This document shows positions 1 through 8,201 of a stretch of DNA of 64,000 nt, piece after piece. A program made the translations under genes and the position numbers. Location: assembly GCA_017500845.1 (NCBI GenBank), contig JAFVXY010000013.1, positions 1 to 64,000 on the forward strand. The letters run 5' to 3'. The notes under the pieces are model-generated. The model made no database searches. It was given only the letters and a program-made list of their open reading frames with translations, and had not been told where the DNA came from. Within the stretch, counting starts at the first letter, position 1. Every line of letters begins with the position of its first letter. Source of the DNA: Clostridia bacterium (lineage in GTDB: Bacteria > Bacillota > Clostridia > Christensenellales > Pumilibacteraceae).

Positions 1-784
1 ACAGTATCGGTGGTCGCCTGCATCTTTTGCTCGATTTCAATATTTATTTCGTCCGTTTTTTGATTAAGCTCGGCATCCGTCTTATCCATTTTTTGCTCAA
101 TAGGCTCGTCCTTCTTGCCAAACAAGAAGTTATGTAACGGCTGCTTGATAAGCTTGTTAAGCGGTCTGATAACAAATCCCGTACCAAAGGCAAGGATAAT
201 TGTACCCTCTCTTACGCCTTCGAGCTTGCCCCAGAATATAAGCGAGAAAATAACGGCAAGCGCGGTAAGCGAAAGGTCGCTTATCATTTTGGTGGTGGAA
301 AATTGAAGCTTGGTGCGCTTAGCGAGCGCCTGCGCAAAGCCCTCTACCGGCATACTCATAATGTTAGGCGCAAGATAGAGTATTACGCCTATTGCGATAA
401 GCACAAGGCTGATAGCCGTGTACAGCATCTGCAACGCATAGTGGTTAACCGCGGGCACTATAAGGTCGCAAAGCAGAACAGCAAGGTCTACAAAAAAGCC
501 AAAAACGGTAGAAACTGCAAACTGAAAAATATAGTACCATTTGAATTCCTTGCCAAGAAGGGCGAGCTGAAGCAGCACCATTACGCAGTAGACGATGGTC
601 GTCCAGTTGCCGATGGTAAGAGCTGTAAATTTAAGGCTCAATACGTACGGAAAGGACGTTGCCGACGACACGCCGAGGTTGCTCATTTTTGCAACGGCAA
701 CGCCGAACGCGATAATAAACAGTCCCACAAAGTAAACGATAATGCGCTTTACCCACTCCAAAACCTTTTCTTTTTTGATTGTCA
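1..784 (-). CDS. YczE/YitT-type multi-pass membrane protein (3' end outside window)
   Basis: The frame opens at an ATG at 784 behind an AGGAG Shine-Dalgarno and stays open to the window edge for 261 codons, so the C-terminus is missing. I see about five hydrophobic membrane segments in residues 12-205, then a charged Lys/Glu/Gln-rich cytoplasmic tail. An early motif with GVAVAKMSNLGVSS is typical of the YczE/YyaS/YitT group of Bacillota membrane proteins, whose substrate is unknown. It has its own promoter just beyond the MATE gene, with a palindrome over the spacer. The family call is from recognition of the fold pattern; the function is not known. Confidence 0.7.
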
Positions 785-821
785 TAACTACTCCTATAAC
801 GACTTGTTTTTATATGGTGAT

Positions 822-849
822 ATTATAATATGTACATACGTATGTGCAA
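822..849 (-). promoter_or_regulatory. Promoter with palindromic operator candidate
   Basis: On the minus strand, -35 TTGCAC (844-849) and -10 TATAAT (822-827) are 16 bp apart and point at the membrane gene starting at 784. A perfect 12-bp palindrome, ACATACGTATGT (834-845), fills most of the spacer and touches the -35 box, the usual place for a repressor operator. Confidence 0.6.
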
Positions 850-859
850 TTTTACGTTT

Positions 860-2191
860 TTAGGCGTATCCGTGCTTTTTTCGCTTTGCTATTAAAAACA
901 CTACCGATAGCACTACTGCCGCGACCTCCGCCACGATGATGGACAGCCATATTCCGTCCAGTCCAAGGACAAGCGGCAAAAGAAGAACTGCGGCGGTTTG
1001 AAATACAAGCGTTCGCAAAAACGCCATTATTGCAGAGATTACGCCGTCATTAAGCGCAGTAAAGAAGCCGGAAGAATATATTGCAAGACCCGAAAACAAA
1101 AACGAAAACGAATAAATCATAAACGCGTGCACCGTCATATCGTATAGGTACTGATTGTCACGCACGTACAGCCACGACATGGGTTTAGCCAAAGCCAAGC
1201 ACGCGCCAAACATAAGCACGGACGAAATGCCGATGATTACAAGGCTCTTTTTTAGAAGAGCCTTAAGCTCCTCTTTGTTTTGCGCGCCGTAATTGTAGCT
1301 TACTATAGGTGCGCTTCCGGACGAGTAGCCAAGGAAGATGGAGATAAAAATCATATTGACGTACATCAAAACTCCGTACGCCGATATGCCTGCCTCGCCT
1401 GCAAATCTTAGTAGCTGAATGTTGTACAGCATAGATACGATGGACATCGAAATGTTAGCCATAAGCTCGGACGAGCCGTTAGCGCACGTTTTGATAAGTG
1501 CCCTGCCGTCCCACCTTGTCTTGCCGAGTCGAAGCAAGCTTCCGTTGCGGCAAAAGAAGTACACAAGCGGAATAACGCCGCCCACCACTTGGCTAAGCGC
1601 AGTTGCGAGTGCCGCCCCCACAAGTCCCATACCAAGCAGTCCCACAAGCAGGGCGTCAAGCACGATGTTGACTATTCCTGCCGCCAAGGTAATGTACAGA
1701 CCAAGCTTTGGCTTGCCGGCAGTCACGAACAGACATTGGAATTCGTACTGCAAAATAAACGCAGGTACGGCTACGACGATTATCCTGCCGTACAGCACGC
1801 AATCGGACAGCATCTGACCCTCTGCGCCGAGAAGCGAAGCAATGCTTTCCATAAAAGCAAAGCCGATTGCCGCAAGCGCTACGCCGCAAGCAATCGAGGA
1901 ATATACTATAAGCGAAAAAATTCTGTTGGCCTTGTCACTTTCGCCCTCACCCATGGTTTTTGCGATAAGCGCGCCGCCACCCGTGCCGAACATAAAGCCC
2001 ACACAGCCAAGAATCATAAGCACGGGAATAATAAAGTTCACTGCAGCAAAGGCCGTTTCGCCCGCAAAGTTGGATACGAAAAATCCGTCCACTACTCCGT
2101 AAATGGAAGTAAACACCACCATAATTATAGACGGCAAGGTGAACCTTAACAATCGCTTATACGTAAAATGCTGTGAAAAATCAATAGCCAT
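860..2191 (-). CDS. MATE family efflux transporter
   Basis: A 443-residue protein with about twelve hydrophobic segments in two homologous halves, the size and layout of MATE (multidrug and toxic compound extrusion) antiporters, which export cationic drugs or metabolites using a Na+ or H+ gradient. The N-terminal stretch LPSIIMVVFTSIYGVVDGFFVS and the Gly-rich FGTGGGALIAKTMGEG loop match the DinF/NorM-like Clostridial branch. The ATG at 2191 is preceded by a GGGGAG ribosome site and a good promoter. It stands alone and is divergent from ung. The substrate cannot be read from the sequence. Confidence 0.9.
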   Translation of the reverse strand: MAIDFSQHFTYKRLLRFTLPSIIMVVFTSIYGVVDGFFVSNFAGETAFAAVNFIIPVLMILGCVGFMFGTGGGALIAKTMGEGESDKANRIFSLIVYSSIACGVALAAIGFAFMESIASLLGAEGQMLSDCVLYGRIIVVAVPAFILQYEFQCLFVTAGKPKLGLYITLAAGIVNIVLDALLVGLLGMGLVGAALATALSQVVGGVIPLVYFFCRNGSLLRLGKTRWDGRALIKTCANGSSELMANISMSIVSMLYNIQLLRFAGEAGISAYGVLMYVNMIFISIFLGYSSGSAPIVSYNYGAQNKEELKALLKKSLVIIGISSVLMFGACLALAKPMSWLYVRDNQYLYDMTVHAFMIYSFSFLFSGLAIYSSGFFTALNDGVISAIMAFLRTLVFQTAAVLLLPLVLGLDGIWLSIIVAEVAAVVLSVVFLIAKRKKHGYA

Positions 2192-2213
2192 ACGCGCTCC
2201 CCTACGACAGTAG

Positions 2214-2243
2214 ATTATAGCATATCACCCTAGCGAATGTCAA
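2214..2243 (-). promoter_or_regulatory. Promoter of the MATE gene
   Basis: Minus-strand -35 TTGACA (2238-2243) and -10 TATAAT (2214-2219) with an 18-bp spacer, giving a leader of about 16 nt that carries GGGGAG. Confidence 0.75.
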
Positions 2244-2286
2244 AAGAACTTGCTGCCTTTGCGATTGTTTTGCCCCCATTGTTTTA

Positions 2287-2315
2287 TTGCCTTTTTTTGG
2301 GCTTTGTGTTATAAT
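2287..2315 (+). promoter_or_regulatory. Promoter of ung
   Basis: -35 TTGCCT (2287-2292), 17-bp spacer, -10 TATAAT (2310-2315). The expected leader is about 55 nt and contains AAGGAG just before the ung ATG. Confidence 0.7.
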
Positions 2316-2375
2316 AGCCTATGATTATTATAAGGCACGACTTAGGTCAACGACATTTTATTCAAGGAGAAAGGT

Positions 2376-3089
2376 ATGATAAGTCAAAGCTGGAACAGCG
2401 TTTTAGCCGAGGAATTTGGTAAGCCGTACTTCCATTCGCTTATGGAAGCCGTAGAACGGGAATACGAAACGCAGACCGTTTATCCCCCACGGGACAAGCT
2501 TTTTTCTGCGCTCAAATTCGTACCGTACGAGGAAGTAAAGGTCGTTATACTCGGGCAAGACCCGTACCACGGAGCAGGGCAAGCCAACGGAATGGCATTC
2601 GCCGTTGGGGACGGAACCCCCTTGCCGCCCTCGCTTGTAAATATATATAAGGAAATCGAAAGCGATATTGGCTGTGCGCCCGAAGATAGCGGAACGCTTA
2701 TCGGCTGGGCAAAGCAGGGCGTATTGCTGCTTAATACCGTACTGTCCGTGCGCGCAGGCTCGCCGCTTAGTCACTCTAAGCTTGGCTGGCAGGAGTTTAC
2801 CGACAGCATAATAAAACAGCTTTCTATGCGCGCTACCCCCGTAGTTTATATTCTGTGGGGCGCCGGTGCCATTGCAAAAAAGAGCCTACTTTCGCCCGGC
2901 TCCTTAGTAATCACCTCGCCGCACCCAAGCCCGCTTTCGGCATACCGAGGATTTTTTGGCTCGAAGCCGTTTTCTAAGGCAAACGAATATCTGGTAAAGC
3001 TGGGACTATCCCCTATCGACTGGACAAACACCTCGGGCGAGGAAGCCGCAACCTACTATAAATCCGCACACAAAATCCAAAGCATTTAG
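2376..3089 (+). CDS. ung: Uracil-DNA glycosylase, family 1
   Basis: Ung removes uracil from DNA, the first step of base-excision repair after cytosine deamination or dUTP incorporation. The 237-residue length fits family 1. The water-activating motif GQDPYHG lies at residues 60-66 (Asp62), and the second catalytic motif HPSPLS begins at His183, followed by the RGFFGSKPF leucine-loop region. A strong AAGGAG site sets the start at 2376. It is monocistronic, with its own promoter, and convergent with the ArsR gene. No irregularities were seen. Confidence 0.97.
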   Translation: MISQSWNSVLAEEFGKPYFHSLMEAVEREYETQTVYPPRDKLFSALKFVPYEEVKVVILGQDPYHGAGQANGMAFAVGDGTPLPPSLVNIYKEIESDIGCAPEDSGTLIGWAKQGVLLLNTVLSVRAGSPLSHSKLGWQEFTDSIIKQLSMRATPVVYILWGAGAIAKKSLLSPGSLVITSPHPSPLSAYRGFFGSKPFSKANEYLVKLGLSPIDWTNTSGEEAATYYKSAHKIQSI

Positions 3090-3108
3090 TCGTCCTTAGG
3101 CATACCTT

Positions 3109-3435
3109 TTATATCTCTTTACTCGCCGACAGAAGAATTTCGGCGATTGCCGCCGAGGATATGTAGTAAAACGATATTTTGCCCTGCTTGCGATAGTCCA
3201 CGATTTTTGCGCTACGTAGTCTGGAAAGCTGGTGCGAAAGCGTTGTTTGATTCAGCCCTAAAAGTGCCGACAGGTCATTTACACACATTGAGCTGATAGA
3301 AAGCGCGGACAAAATTTTTAGTCTTGTGCTGTCCGAAAGTAACGAAAAAAACAAAGCAAGGTCCTTTAGACTTTGCTCACTTGGCACATAGCTTTTAACA
3401 AGCTCCTGCTTGCGTTTGTCAAGAATAATTTCCAT
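3109..3435 (-). CDS. ArsR/SmtB-family winged-helix regulator
   Basis: A 108-residue protein (110 if the ATG at 3441 is used) with a typical ArsR fold. The stretch SLLSDSTRLKILSAL gives the second helix, the recognition helix lies in LLGLNQTTLSHQLSRLRSA, and a beta wing (KQGKISFYYIS) follows. There is no obvious Cys pair of the ELCVCDL metal-sensing type; only one Cys sits near the HTH (SMCVNDLSALL), so metal sensing is not assured. I chose the ATG at 3435 because a TATAAT at 3442-3447 would start transcription on it. No target gene is directly attached, and its regulon is unknown. Confidence 0.85.
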   Translation of the reverse strand: MEIILDKRKQELVKSYVPSEQSLKDLALFFSLLSDSTRLKILSALSISSMCVNDLSALLGLNQTTLSHQLSRLRSAKIVDYRKQGKISFYYISSAAIAEILLSASKEI

Positions 3436-3441
3436 ACACAT

Positions 3442-3471
3442 ATTATAGTCGCCTTATATGCGCATATTATA
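3442..3471 (-). promoter_or_regulatory. arsR-type promoter region with 12-bp palindrome
   Basis: Minus-strand TATAAT occurs at 3442-3447 (7 nt before the ATG at 3435) and again at 3466-3471. A perfect palindrome ATATGCGCATAT (3456-3467) lies between them. This fits autoregulation by the encoded ArsR protein; which -10 box is used is unclear. Confidence 0.5.
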
Positions 3472-3500
3472 ATATAAAATATCCCTTTTTAACTTATTTT

Positions 3501-3515
3501 GCAGGCAAAGCCTGC
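3501..3515. repeat. Short copy of a dispersed intergenic hairpin repeat
   Basis: Inverted repeat GCAGGC-AAA-GCCTGC. The same core followed by a T run recurs at 10518, 24272 and 58977, so this is a short member of a local repeat family. Confidence 0.5.
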
Positions 3516-3625
3516 TTTTGCTGAAAGGCTATAATTTTCCTTTATTCCTATTTATAATTTTGCGTATGGCAACCTCATTACGCGTTAGCATACAGTTGTA
3601 CGCATAAACAGAAATACGTACTAAC

Positions 3626-3663
3626 AAAAAAAGAACAGAGAACGCTAGTCCTCTGTTCTTTTT
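3626..3663 (-). terminator. Terminator of the khpB operon
   Basis: Perfect 10-bp stem AAGAACAGAG (3631-3640) / CTCTGTTCTT (3651-3660) with an A run on the left, giving a U run on the minus-strand transcript just after khpB. Confidence 0.85.
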
Positions 3664-3675
3664 GACCTTGTATAA

Positions 3676-4524
3676 TTATCTTCTTTTGTACAAAATTACG
3701 ATATGGCGGCCGGGCTCGTGTCCCTCGCTTTTGGTAATAATCTGGTCGTTGTCCGCAAGTGCCGAATGGATAATTTTACGCTCGTTGCTGTTCATCGGCT
3801 CAAGCACAACCTTTCTTCTAATCTTAATGCACTTTGCCGCCATTCTGTTTGCAAGCGCAACAAGGCTTTCCTTGCGCTTCTCGCGATAACCGTTGCAATT
3901 TACAACCACGTTGTAGTACTTTTCGCCGTCACGGTTGATGATAAAGCTTGCAAGGTACTCGATAGAATCAAGCACTTCTCCGTGATGACCTATCAAGGTG
4001 CTGGACTCGGATGCAAGCGAAACAATAAGTCTGCCATCCTCGATTGACGTTTCGACACTTGCTTGTACGTTCATCTTTGCAACCAGCTCGGTGATAAAGT
4101 CCTCCGCCTTCTTTGCCACCTCTACGGTAACAGGCTCGTAGCGGCGCGGCTCTCTCTTTTCGGGCGCGGGCTCTACCTTAGTCTCCTTTGCGGGAGCTTT
4201 AGCTGCAGGTGCCTTGCTAACACTTTGCTTACGCTCGGCGTTTTCTGTCCTCTCGATGCGAGTAGGGCGTTCGCGGCGCTCGGGGCGCTTATTCTCTACC
4301 GGCTTTTTCTCGCTCTCGACTGTCTTTTTTACAGGTGCGGGTGCGGATTCCACAACGGGTGCGGGCTCCTCGCCCTCAACCTTAATTTTTACCTTAGCTT
4401 TACGGAAAAGTCCACCGGGATCAAGGATTTCTACCTCAACCTCCTCAAGGCTCTTTCCGAGCTGCTTCAAGCCGCTGTCAATAGCGTCCTTGGGCTTTCT
4501 TCCTATCGAAATAATTTCGAGCAT
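3676..4524 (-). CDS. khpB: RNA-binding protein KhpB (Jag/EloR)
   Basis: Three parts are visible in 282 residues: an N-terminal Jag_N domain (about 1-50, starting MLEIISIGRKPKDAI), a Pro/Glu/Lys/Ala-rich linker (about 52-130), and C-terminal KH and R3H domains. The KH loop reads LIGHHGEVLDSIEYL, with the GxxG-type GHHG; the R3H part ends in EPGRHIVILYKRR. In other Bacillota KhpB pairs with KhpA and controls cell elongation and sporulation via RNA binding. It lies 42 nt downstream of yidC in the conserved rpmH-rnpA-yidD-yidC-jag order and starts behind AGGAG. The linker is longer than in Bacillus. Confidence 0.93.
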   Translation of the reverse strand: MLEIISIGRKPKDAIDSGLKQLGKSLEEVEVEILDPGGLFRKAKVKIKVEGEEPAPVVESAPAPVKKTVESEKKPVENKRPERRERPTRIERTENAERKQSVSKAPAAKAPAKETKVEPAPEKREPRRYEPVTVEVAKKAEDFITELVAKMNVQASVETSIEDGRLIVSLASESSTLIGHHGEVLDSIEYLASFIINRDGEKYYNVVVNCNGYREKRKESLVALANRMAAKCIKIRRKVVLEPMNSNERKIIHSALADNDQIITKSEGHEPGRHIVILYKRR

Positions 4525-4566
4525 TTTTCTCTCCTATTCGTTGGGGCCTGATTTTGCCCCAACCGT

Positions 4567-5960
4567 TTATTTGTTTATTTTGTCGTTGGGGTCGATTCTG
4601 CCGTGACGGATTACCTCAACCTCTTTTTTCTTATACGTACCGTCCGTAAGGTTAACAACGAACGTGGTCAAGAAATTTACCAAAAGCGTCATAATCGAGT
4701 TGGCTACCATGTATACCGTGAACGCGCTGGACGAAGTAAGCGCAAAGACCAAAAGCAAAATGGGCATCATCCAAAGCATAACCTTCATCATGCCGTTGTT
4801 GTTTGCGTCGGTAAGCTGACCGGACTTCTTTTGCTGTCGTTGCGAAATGAACTGCGAAAGAAGGCTAAGTCCCACTACAAGCACCACCATAATAAGATAG
4901 CCGTTGGTTTCATACAAGCTTTTCTCGGTGCGAATCTTTGCCGTAACGAGATTGTAGGTATCTTCCTTTATAAGGTTTTTGTACATAGACTCGTTGTCGG
5001 TATAGATATTTGCCGGGTTGTCGCCCGCGTTGGACGTAAGGTAACCGTAGGCGTCCATAGAGGTTTTAAAGGTGTTCCAATCAGGCAAAGCGTCCTTCCA
5101 CGGAACGTCCGCTACCCACAAGCTCTTTATCCAAAGGAACGGCGTGTGCGCCTTTTGATATGCCGTAACAGTCGCATCCTGCGCTCTTGCCTGCATAAGA
5201 ATGCTCATACCGATGGCAAAATCCGCATCCGCATCGCTAAGCGAAGCAAAGTCCACGTTCTCGTAATCTGCCACGAAATCTGCGTACGACTTACCTAAAT
5301 CGAGGTACTCGGTCTTGTAGCGCCACATTGTCGTAGCGGAGTCTTTGATAGCAACGTATGCAAATTCGTTTTTAATCTCGTCTGCATTTAACCTCGACTC
5401 AAGCGACTCGCGTGTTTGATAAACGTCATCTAACCAGTCGTTGATTTTGTCCGCGTCAAGCCCCTCGGCAGATACCGAAAGCGCATGCTTTCGTTTGTGC
5501 GCATCTTGTAGTCAAAGCCGCTTTCGGTATAAGAAATTACGTAAGCGTCATGCATTTCGACGTACTGTCTAAACTCCATGTACGCACTAACCGAGCGAAG
5601 CGCGGTATAGAATGTAATGAACAGCACCAGCGTAACAATCATGGGCAAACAGGCAGACATATAGCTAAAGCCCGCCTTTTTTTGCAATTCCATTTGCTTT
5701 TGCTGCAAGGTACGCTTGTCAGCACCATACTGCTTTTCGAGCTTCTTCATTTGAATCTGAAGATTCTCGGTGATGCGCTGGTTTTTGCGCATCTTGTACT
5801 TTTGATAAAAGTCAAGCGGCGAAAGCAGCAACTTCAAAAAGACGACAAGCACAACAATTCGCCAGCCGTAGTTGCCGATAAAGCCGAAAACATTGATGAT
5901 AAGCCATTCCCAAAGACCGGAAGGCGCAGTAACATCTACTGCCGACATCAAAAAAGCCAT
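4567..5960 (-). CDS. yidC: Membrane insertase YidC/SpoIIIJ, one-base frameshift near 5485
   Basis: The gene reads in two frames that join near 5485. The first frame (from ATG 5960, behind AAGGAG) has the N-terminal segment, the conserved Arg in NYGWRIVVLVVFLKLLLSP, the cytoplasmic coiled coil and a membrane pair. The second frame carries an extracytoplasmic insert and the last segments (MMPILLLVFALTSSSAFTVYMVAN region). One inserted base, or a -1 shift, restores a 464-residue protein, longer than Bacillus SpoIIIJ because of the insert between membrane segments. YidC inserts and folds membrane proteins with SecYEG. The break sits in a perfect hairpin (5476-5493). No canonical slippery heptamer is present in the right frame, so an indel error or mutation is likelier than programmed shifting. 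Confidence 0.85.
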
Positions 5961-6238
5961 TTAATATCTCCTTTTCGATTGACAGGCACGGGATCATAGC
6001 CGCCGTCGTGGCGAGGCGAGCATCTAAGCAATCGCCCTATTCCCAAAAAAACGCCCTTTATCCCAAACTCCTTTATGCTGTAAAGCATATAAGTCGAGCA
6101 GCTTGGGTGATAAATACATACGCTTGGCATAAGCGGCGACATGCATTTTTTGTAAAACAGCACGGGCAAAGCAAAAAGCCACCTAAAGCTGATAACGTAT
6201 AAAAAAATGTCAATCGGTTTTTTGCGCTTTTTCTTCAT
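5948..6238 (-). CDS. yidD: Membrane protein insertion efficiency factor YidD
   Basis: A 96-residue YidD (Pfam family Haemolytic) with the family signature YKKCMSPLMPSVCIYHPSCSTY split by its Cys residues, and a basic N-terminus MKKKRKK. I use the ATG at 6238, not the upstream 6340 start, because the 34 extra residues have no counterpart in the family and come from rnpA in another frame. It overlaps the end of rnpA by 29 nt and the start of yidC by 13 nt, so it is translationally coupled. YidD is thought to help YidC at the membrane surface. Confidence 0.92.
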   Translation of the reverse strand: MKKKRKKPIDIFLYVISFRWLFALPVLFYKKCMSPLMPSVCIYHPSCSTYMLYSIKEFGIKGVFLGIGRLLRCSPRHDGGYDPVPVNRKGDIKWLF

Positions 6239-6578
6239 AATACTTGCCAAAAGAATTTTGTGGCAAAGCCTTCGACAAAAGGCGAGTGATTTGCGCCTTG
6301 ATTTCATCAAAGCTAAGCTCACTCGCTTTTTCTTTTGCAACGATTACAATTTGATACTTAGGCAAGGGCATCAAGGACAAAACAACGGCACGCATTCTAC
6401 GCTTAAGCTTGTTGCGCACTACCGCCTTGCCAAGCTTGTTGCTTACCGAAAAGCCCACCTTTAGCGAAGTCGATTTAACATAAAATAGAGAAAACGCCGC
6501 CGAAGCTTTGTTCTCTCCTTTTCGATATACAAATGCGAACGAACCGTGTTTTGTCAGCCTGTATCTTTTTTTAAGCAT
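6210..6578 (-). CDS. rnpA: Ribonuclease P protein component
   Basis: The 122-residue protein binds RNase P RNA and helps mature tRNA 5' ends. The family RNR signature is clear: KLGKAVVRNKLKRRMRA in the middle, preceded by VGFSVSNK. The N-terminus MLKKRYRLTKHGSFAFVYRKG is typical. It follows rpmH by about 41 nt and overlaps yidD. Regulation is probably from the rpmH promoter at 6813-6841. Confidence 0.96.
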   Translation of the reverse strand: MLKKRYRLTKHGSFAFVYRKGENKASAAFSLFYVKSTSLKVGFSVSNKLGKAVVRNKLKRRMRAVVLSLMPLPKYQIVIVAKEKASELSFDEIKAQITRLLSKALPQNSFGKYYEEKAQKTD

Positions 6579-6619
6579 AACCTAAGCCGAAGCGGCGTGG
6601 GCACTCCTAAAAAATCTTT

Positions 6620-6772
6620 TTAGTGCGAGCCAAGCGGTTTAACTGCAATGTTCTTGCGACCCTTCTGTCTGCGGCGAGCAAGCACTCTTCTGCCGCCCTG
6701 AGTCTTCATTCTCTGTCTGAAACCGTGAACCTTTGCACGTGCTCTCTTTTTGGGTTGATAAGTTCTCTTCAT
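6620..6772 (-). CDS. rpmH: Ribosomal protein L34
   Basis: A 50-residue frame starts [19 protein letters not shown] and continues [20 protein letters not shown], the strongly conserved L34 sequence of the large subunit, with a short extra C-terminal tail ([10 protein letters not shown]) past the usual end of about 44 residues. The ribosome site is GAGAGG before the ATG at 6772. It is the first gene of the rpmH-rnpA-yidD-yidC-khpB operon. dnaA, which often lies divergently upstream, is absent here. Confidence 0.95.
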   Translation of the reverse strand: MKRTYQPKKRARAKVHGFRQRMKTQGGRRVLARRRQKGRKNIAVKPLGSH

Positions 6773-6812
6773 AATAAATTCCTCTCGTAATATAATTATT
6801 AGGCTAAACTAC

Positions 6813-6841
6813 ATTATAAGCAATTTTTAGCGATAAGTCAA
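6813..6841 (-). promoter_or_regulatory. Promoter of the rpmH operon
   Basis: Minus-strand -35 TTGACT (6836-6841), 17-bp spacer, -10 TATAAT (6813-6818). The leader is about 34 nt. Confidence 0.8.
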
Positions 6842-6975
6842 CTGATTTTAGGCTTAATTTTGTATCCGCATCAAATTCCCTATTGTTTTATTCACAAATA
6901 GAACAGGTTTTCTTTTTTTGTATATGAACAAGACAAAAGGAAAATTATGGTATGGTACAAAAATTAACAAAACGC

Positions 6976-7004
6976 TTGACTTTACCTATATCCATATGTA
7001 TAAT
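6976..7004 (+). promoter_or_regulatory. Promoter of the 7038 gene pair
   Basis: -35 TTGACT (6976-6981), 17-bp spacer, -10 TATAAT (6999-7004), about 27 nt of leader with AAGAAGG before the ATG at 7038. Confidence 0.75.
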
Positions 7005-7037
7005 AAAATAATAGAAGTAAAAATAAGAAGGTTAGTC

Positions 7038-7688
7038 ATGAAAAGATTGTTGGGTTTAATTGTAGTGGTAATACATATTCTCGCTGTCGTTGTTGGCATT
7101 TACGCCATATTTAGTCTATTTAATTTAGTACCAAGCTTCAAATCGCTATTCAGTGATGTCGTTCTTCCTTACGAAAGCTTTCTCAAATTAATTTTGTTCG
7201 TATTTTTACCGATCGGTATTGTGTTATTTATAAACCAAATGTTGTTTGGAGATAGCATACCCACTAAAGTTTTGACTATAATCGGTCTTGCGCTAATGTT
7301 AGTGCCGGCACTGGTATTTCATATTCAGGTTATGAGTTCAATCTCATCCGGAAATTTTGCCGAGTTTTATTCTAAGGGTCAGGCTTCTCATGAATACGTT
7401 GGTTTACTTTTTATTTTCCCGGTCATTTGTATGTATCTGACCACCACGTTTCAACTTATCGGAAAGGACCGATTTATAATTCATGAAGACTATGATGACG
7501 CATTGGAGAATGCAGGCTGGATTTTACCCTATATTTATATCTGCGGAGGAATCTCTTTGATTACGATATTTATATCAAAGCTGGGCGGACTTCAATTCTG
7601 CTCTATTTTGACCTTAATCATTGGTTGCATTTCTCTATTAGTAATGGGTATTTCTCGTGTTAAAAACGGCTCGCCGTTTGAATATTAA
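7038..7688 (+). CDS. Multi-pass membrane protein of unknown function
   Basis: I do not recognise a family. The ATG at 7038 is chosen because the promoter (start about 7011) excludes the longer frame and AAGAAGG precedes it. The 216-residue product has about six hydrophobic segments: residues 1-25, 46-70, 78-98, 113-135, 160-180 and 188-208. The short loops carry the few charged residues, including an acidic loop EDYDDALENAG. The next gene follows after 23 nt, so the two form a small operon that ends at the 7967 terminator. Confidence 0.7.
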   Translation: MKRLLGLIVVVIHILAVVVGIYAIFSLFNLVPSFKSLFSDVVLPYESFLKLILFVFLPIGIVLFINQMLFGDSIPTKVLTIIGLALMLVPALVFHIQVMSSISSGNFAEFYSKGQASHEYVGLLFIFPVICMYLTTTFQLIGKDRFIIHEDYDDALENAGWILPYIYICGGISLITIFISKLGGLQFCSILTLIIGCISLLVMGISRVKNGSPFEY

Positions 7689-7711
7689 TATTTATATATA
7701 GGAGTATTATT

Positions 7712-7945
7712 ATGGCATTCAAGCAAACGTATAAAGACTATACAAAAAGAAATGAAACCTTTAAAAGAAATCAAGAGCCGGTAAACAGACGTTGCACAAA
7801 TTGTCGTTACTATATGTTCGACAATGGCGGACATATTTGTACCCGTGACCAGCACGAAGGAATCGTTTACCGTATGCCCGAACCGAGCATTGCTCGCAAC
7901 AAGGTTTGCCCTCACTACTATGGAAGCGAATATAAATGCTATTGA
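7712..7945 (+). CDS. Small Cys-rich, probably zinc-binding protein
   Basis: A 77-residue basic protein with AGGAG 8 nt before its ATG. Five Cys residues are present: a CTNCRYY pair near residues 28-31, a CTRDQH near 43, CPHYY near 67 and a terminal CY. A CxxC plus two more Cys and nearby His suggests a structural zinc or Fe-S site. It is cotranscribed with the 7038 membrane gene and ends in a strong terminator, so I treat it as a real gene of unknown role rather than a chance frame. Confidence 0.7.
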   Translation: MAFKQTYKDYTKRNETFKRNQEPVNRRCTNCRYYMFDNGGHICTRDQHEGIVYRMPEPSIARNKVCPHYYGSEYKCY

Positions 7946-7966
7946 TATAGCTATATAATTTTAATT

Positions 7967-7996
7967 GGTTCTGTGGATTCTTACAGAACCTTTTTT
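7967..7996 (+). terminator. Terminator after the 7712 gene
   Basis: Perfect stem GGTTCTGT (7967-7974) / ACAGAACC (7983-7990) with an 8-nt loop and six T residues. Confidence 0.9.
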
Positions 7997-8057
7997 ATAC
8001 TCAAAGGCATCAATACGTCTCAATTAAGTAACCTTGCCGCTCTTTTTTATCCCCTGC

Positions 8058-8110
8058 AAGAACTAAAAAAAGCTTGTAGAATACGTTTCTACAAGCTTTT
8101 TTTAGTTCTT
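8058..8110. terminator. Long perfect inverted repeat, bidirectional terminator
   Basis: Two 24-nt arms (8058-8081 and 8087-8110) are perfect complements around a 5-nt loop. Each arm contains a run of seven A or T residues. It lies between convergent genes, so it can stop transcripts from both sides. Confidence 0.8.
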
Positions 8111-8201
8111 TATACATCATTTGCTTATTATAAATTTTTATAAGCTAACTGACAATTCATATCAGCATCAATTTGTGGCGTAGTTATAGCCGATTTGCCT
8201 T

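Noticed and set aside
115..863. Two plus-strand frames over the first 860 bp
   Set aside because: They are antisense to the YczE-type gene, which has a promoter, a ribosome site and a membrane-protein composition; the plus frames have none of these.
5470..5500. Programmed -1 frameshift in yidC
   Set aside because: No X-XXY-YYZ slippery heptamer exists in the zero frame before the hairpin; an indel is simpler, though kept as a finding to check.
6773..7037. Chromosome origin next to rpmH
   Set aside because: No dnaA gene is present and only one imperfect DnaA-box-like TTATTCACA (6888-6896) was seen; an origin would have a cluster.
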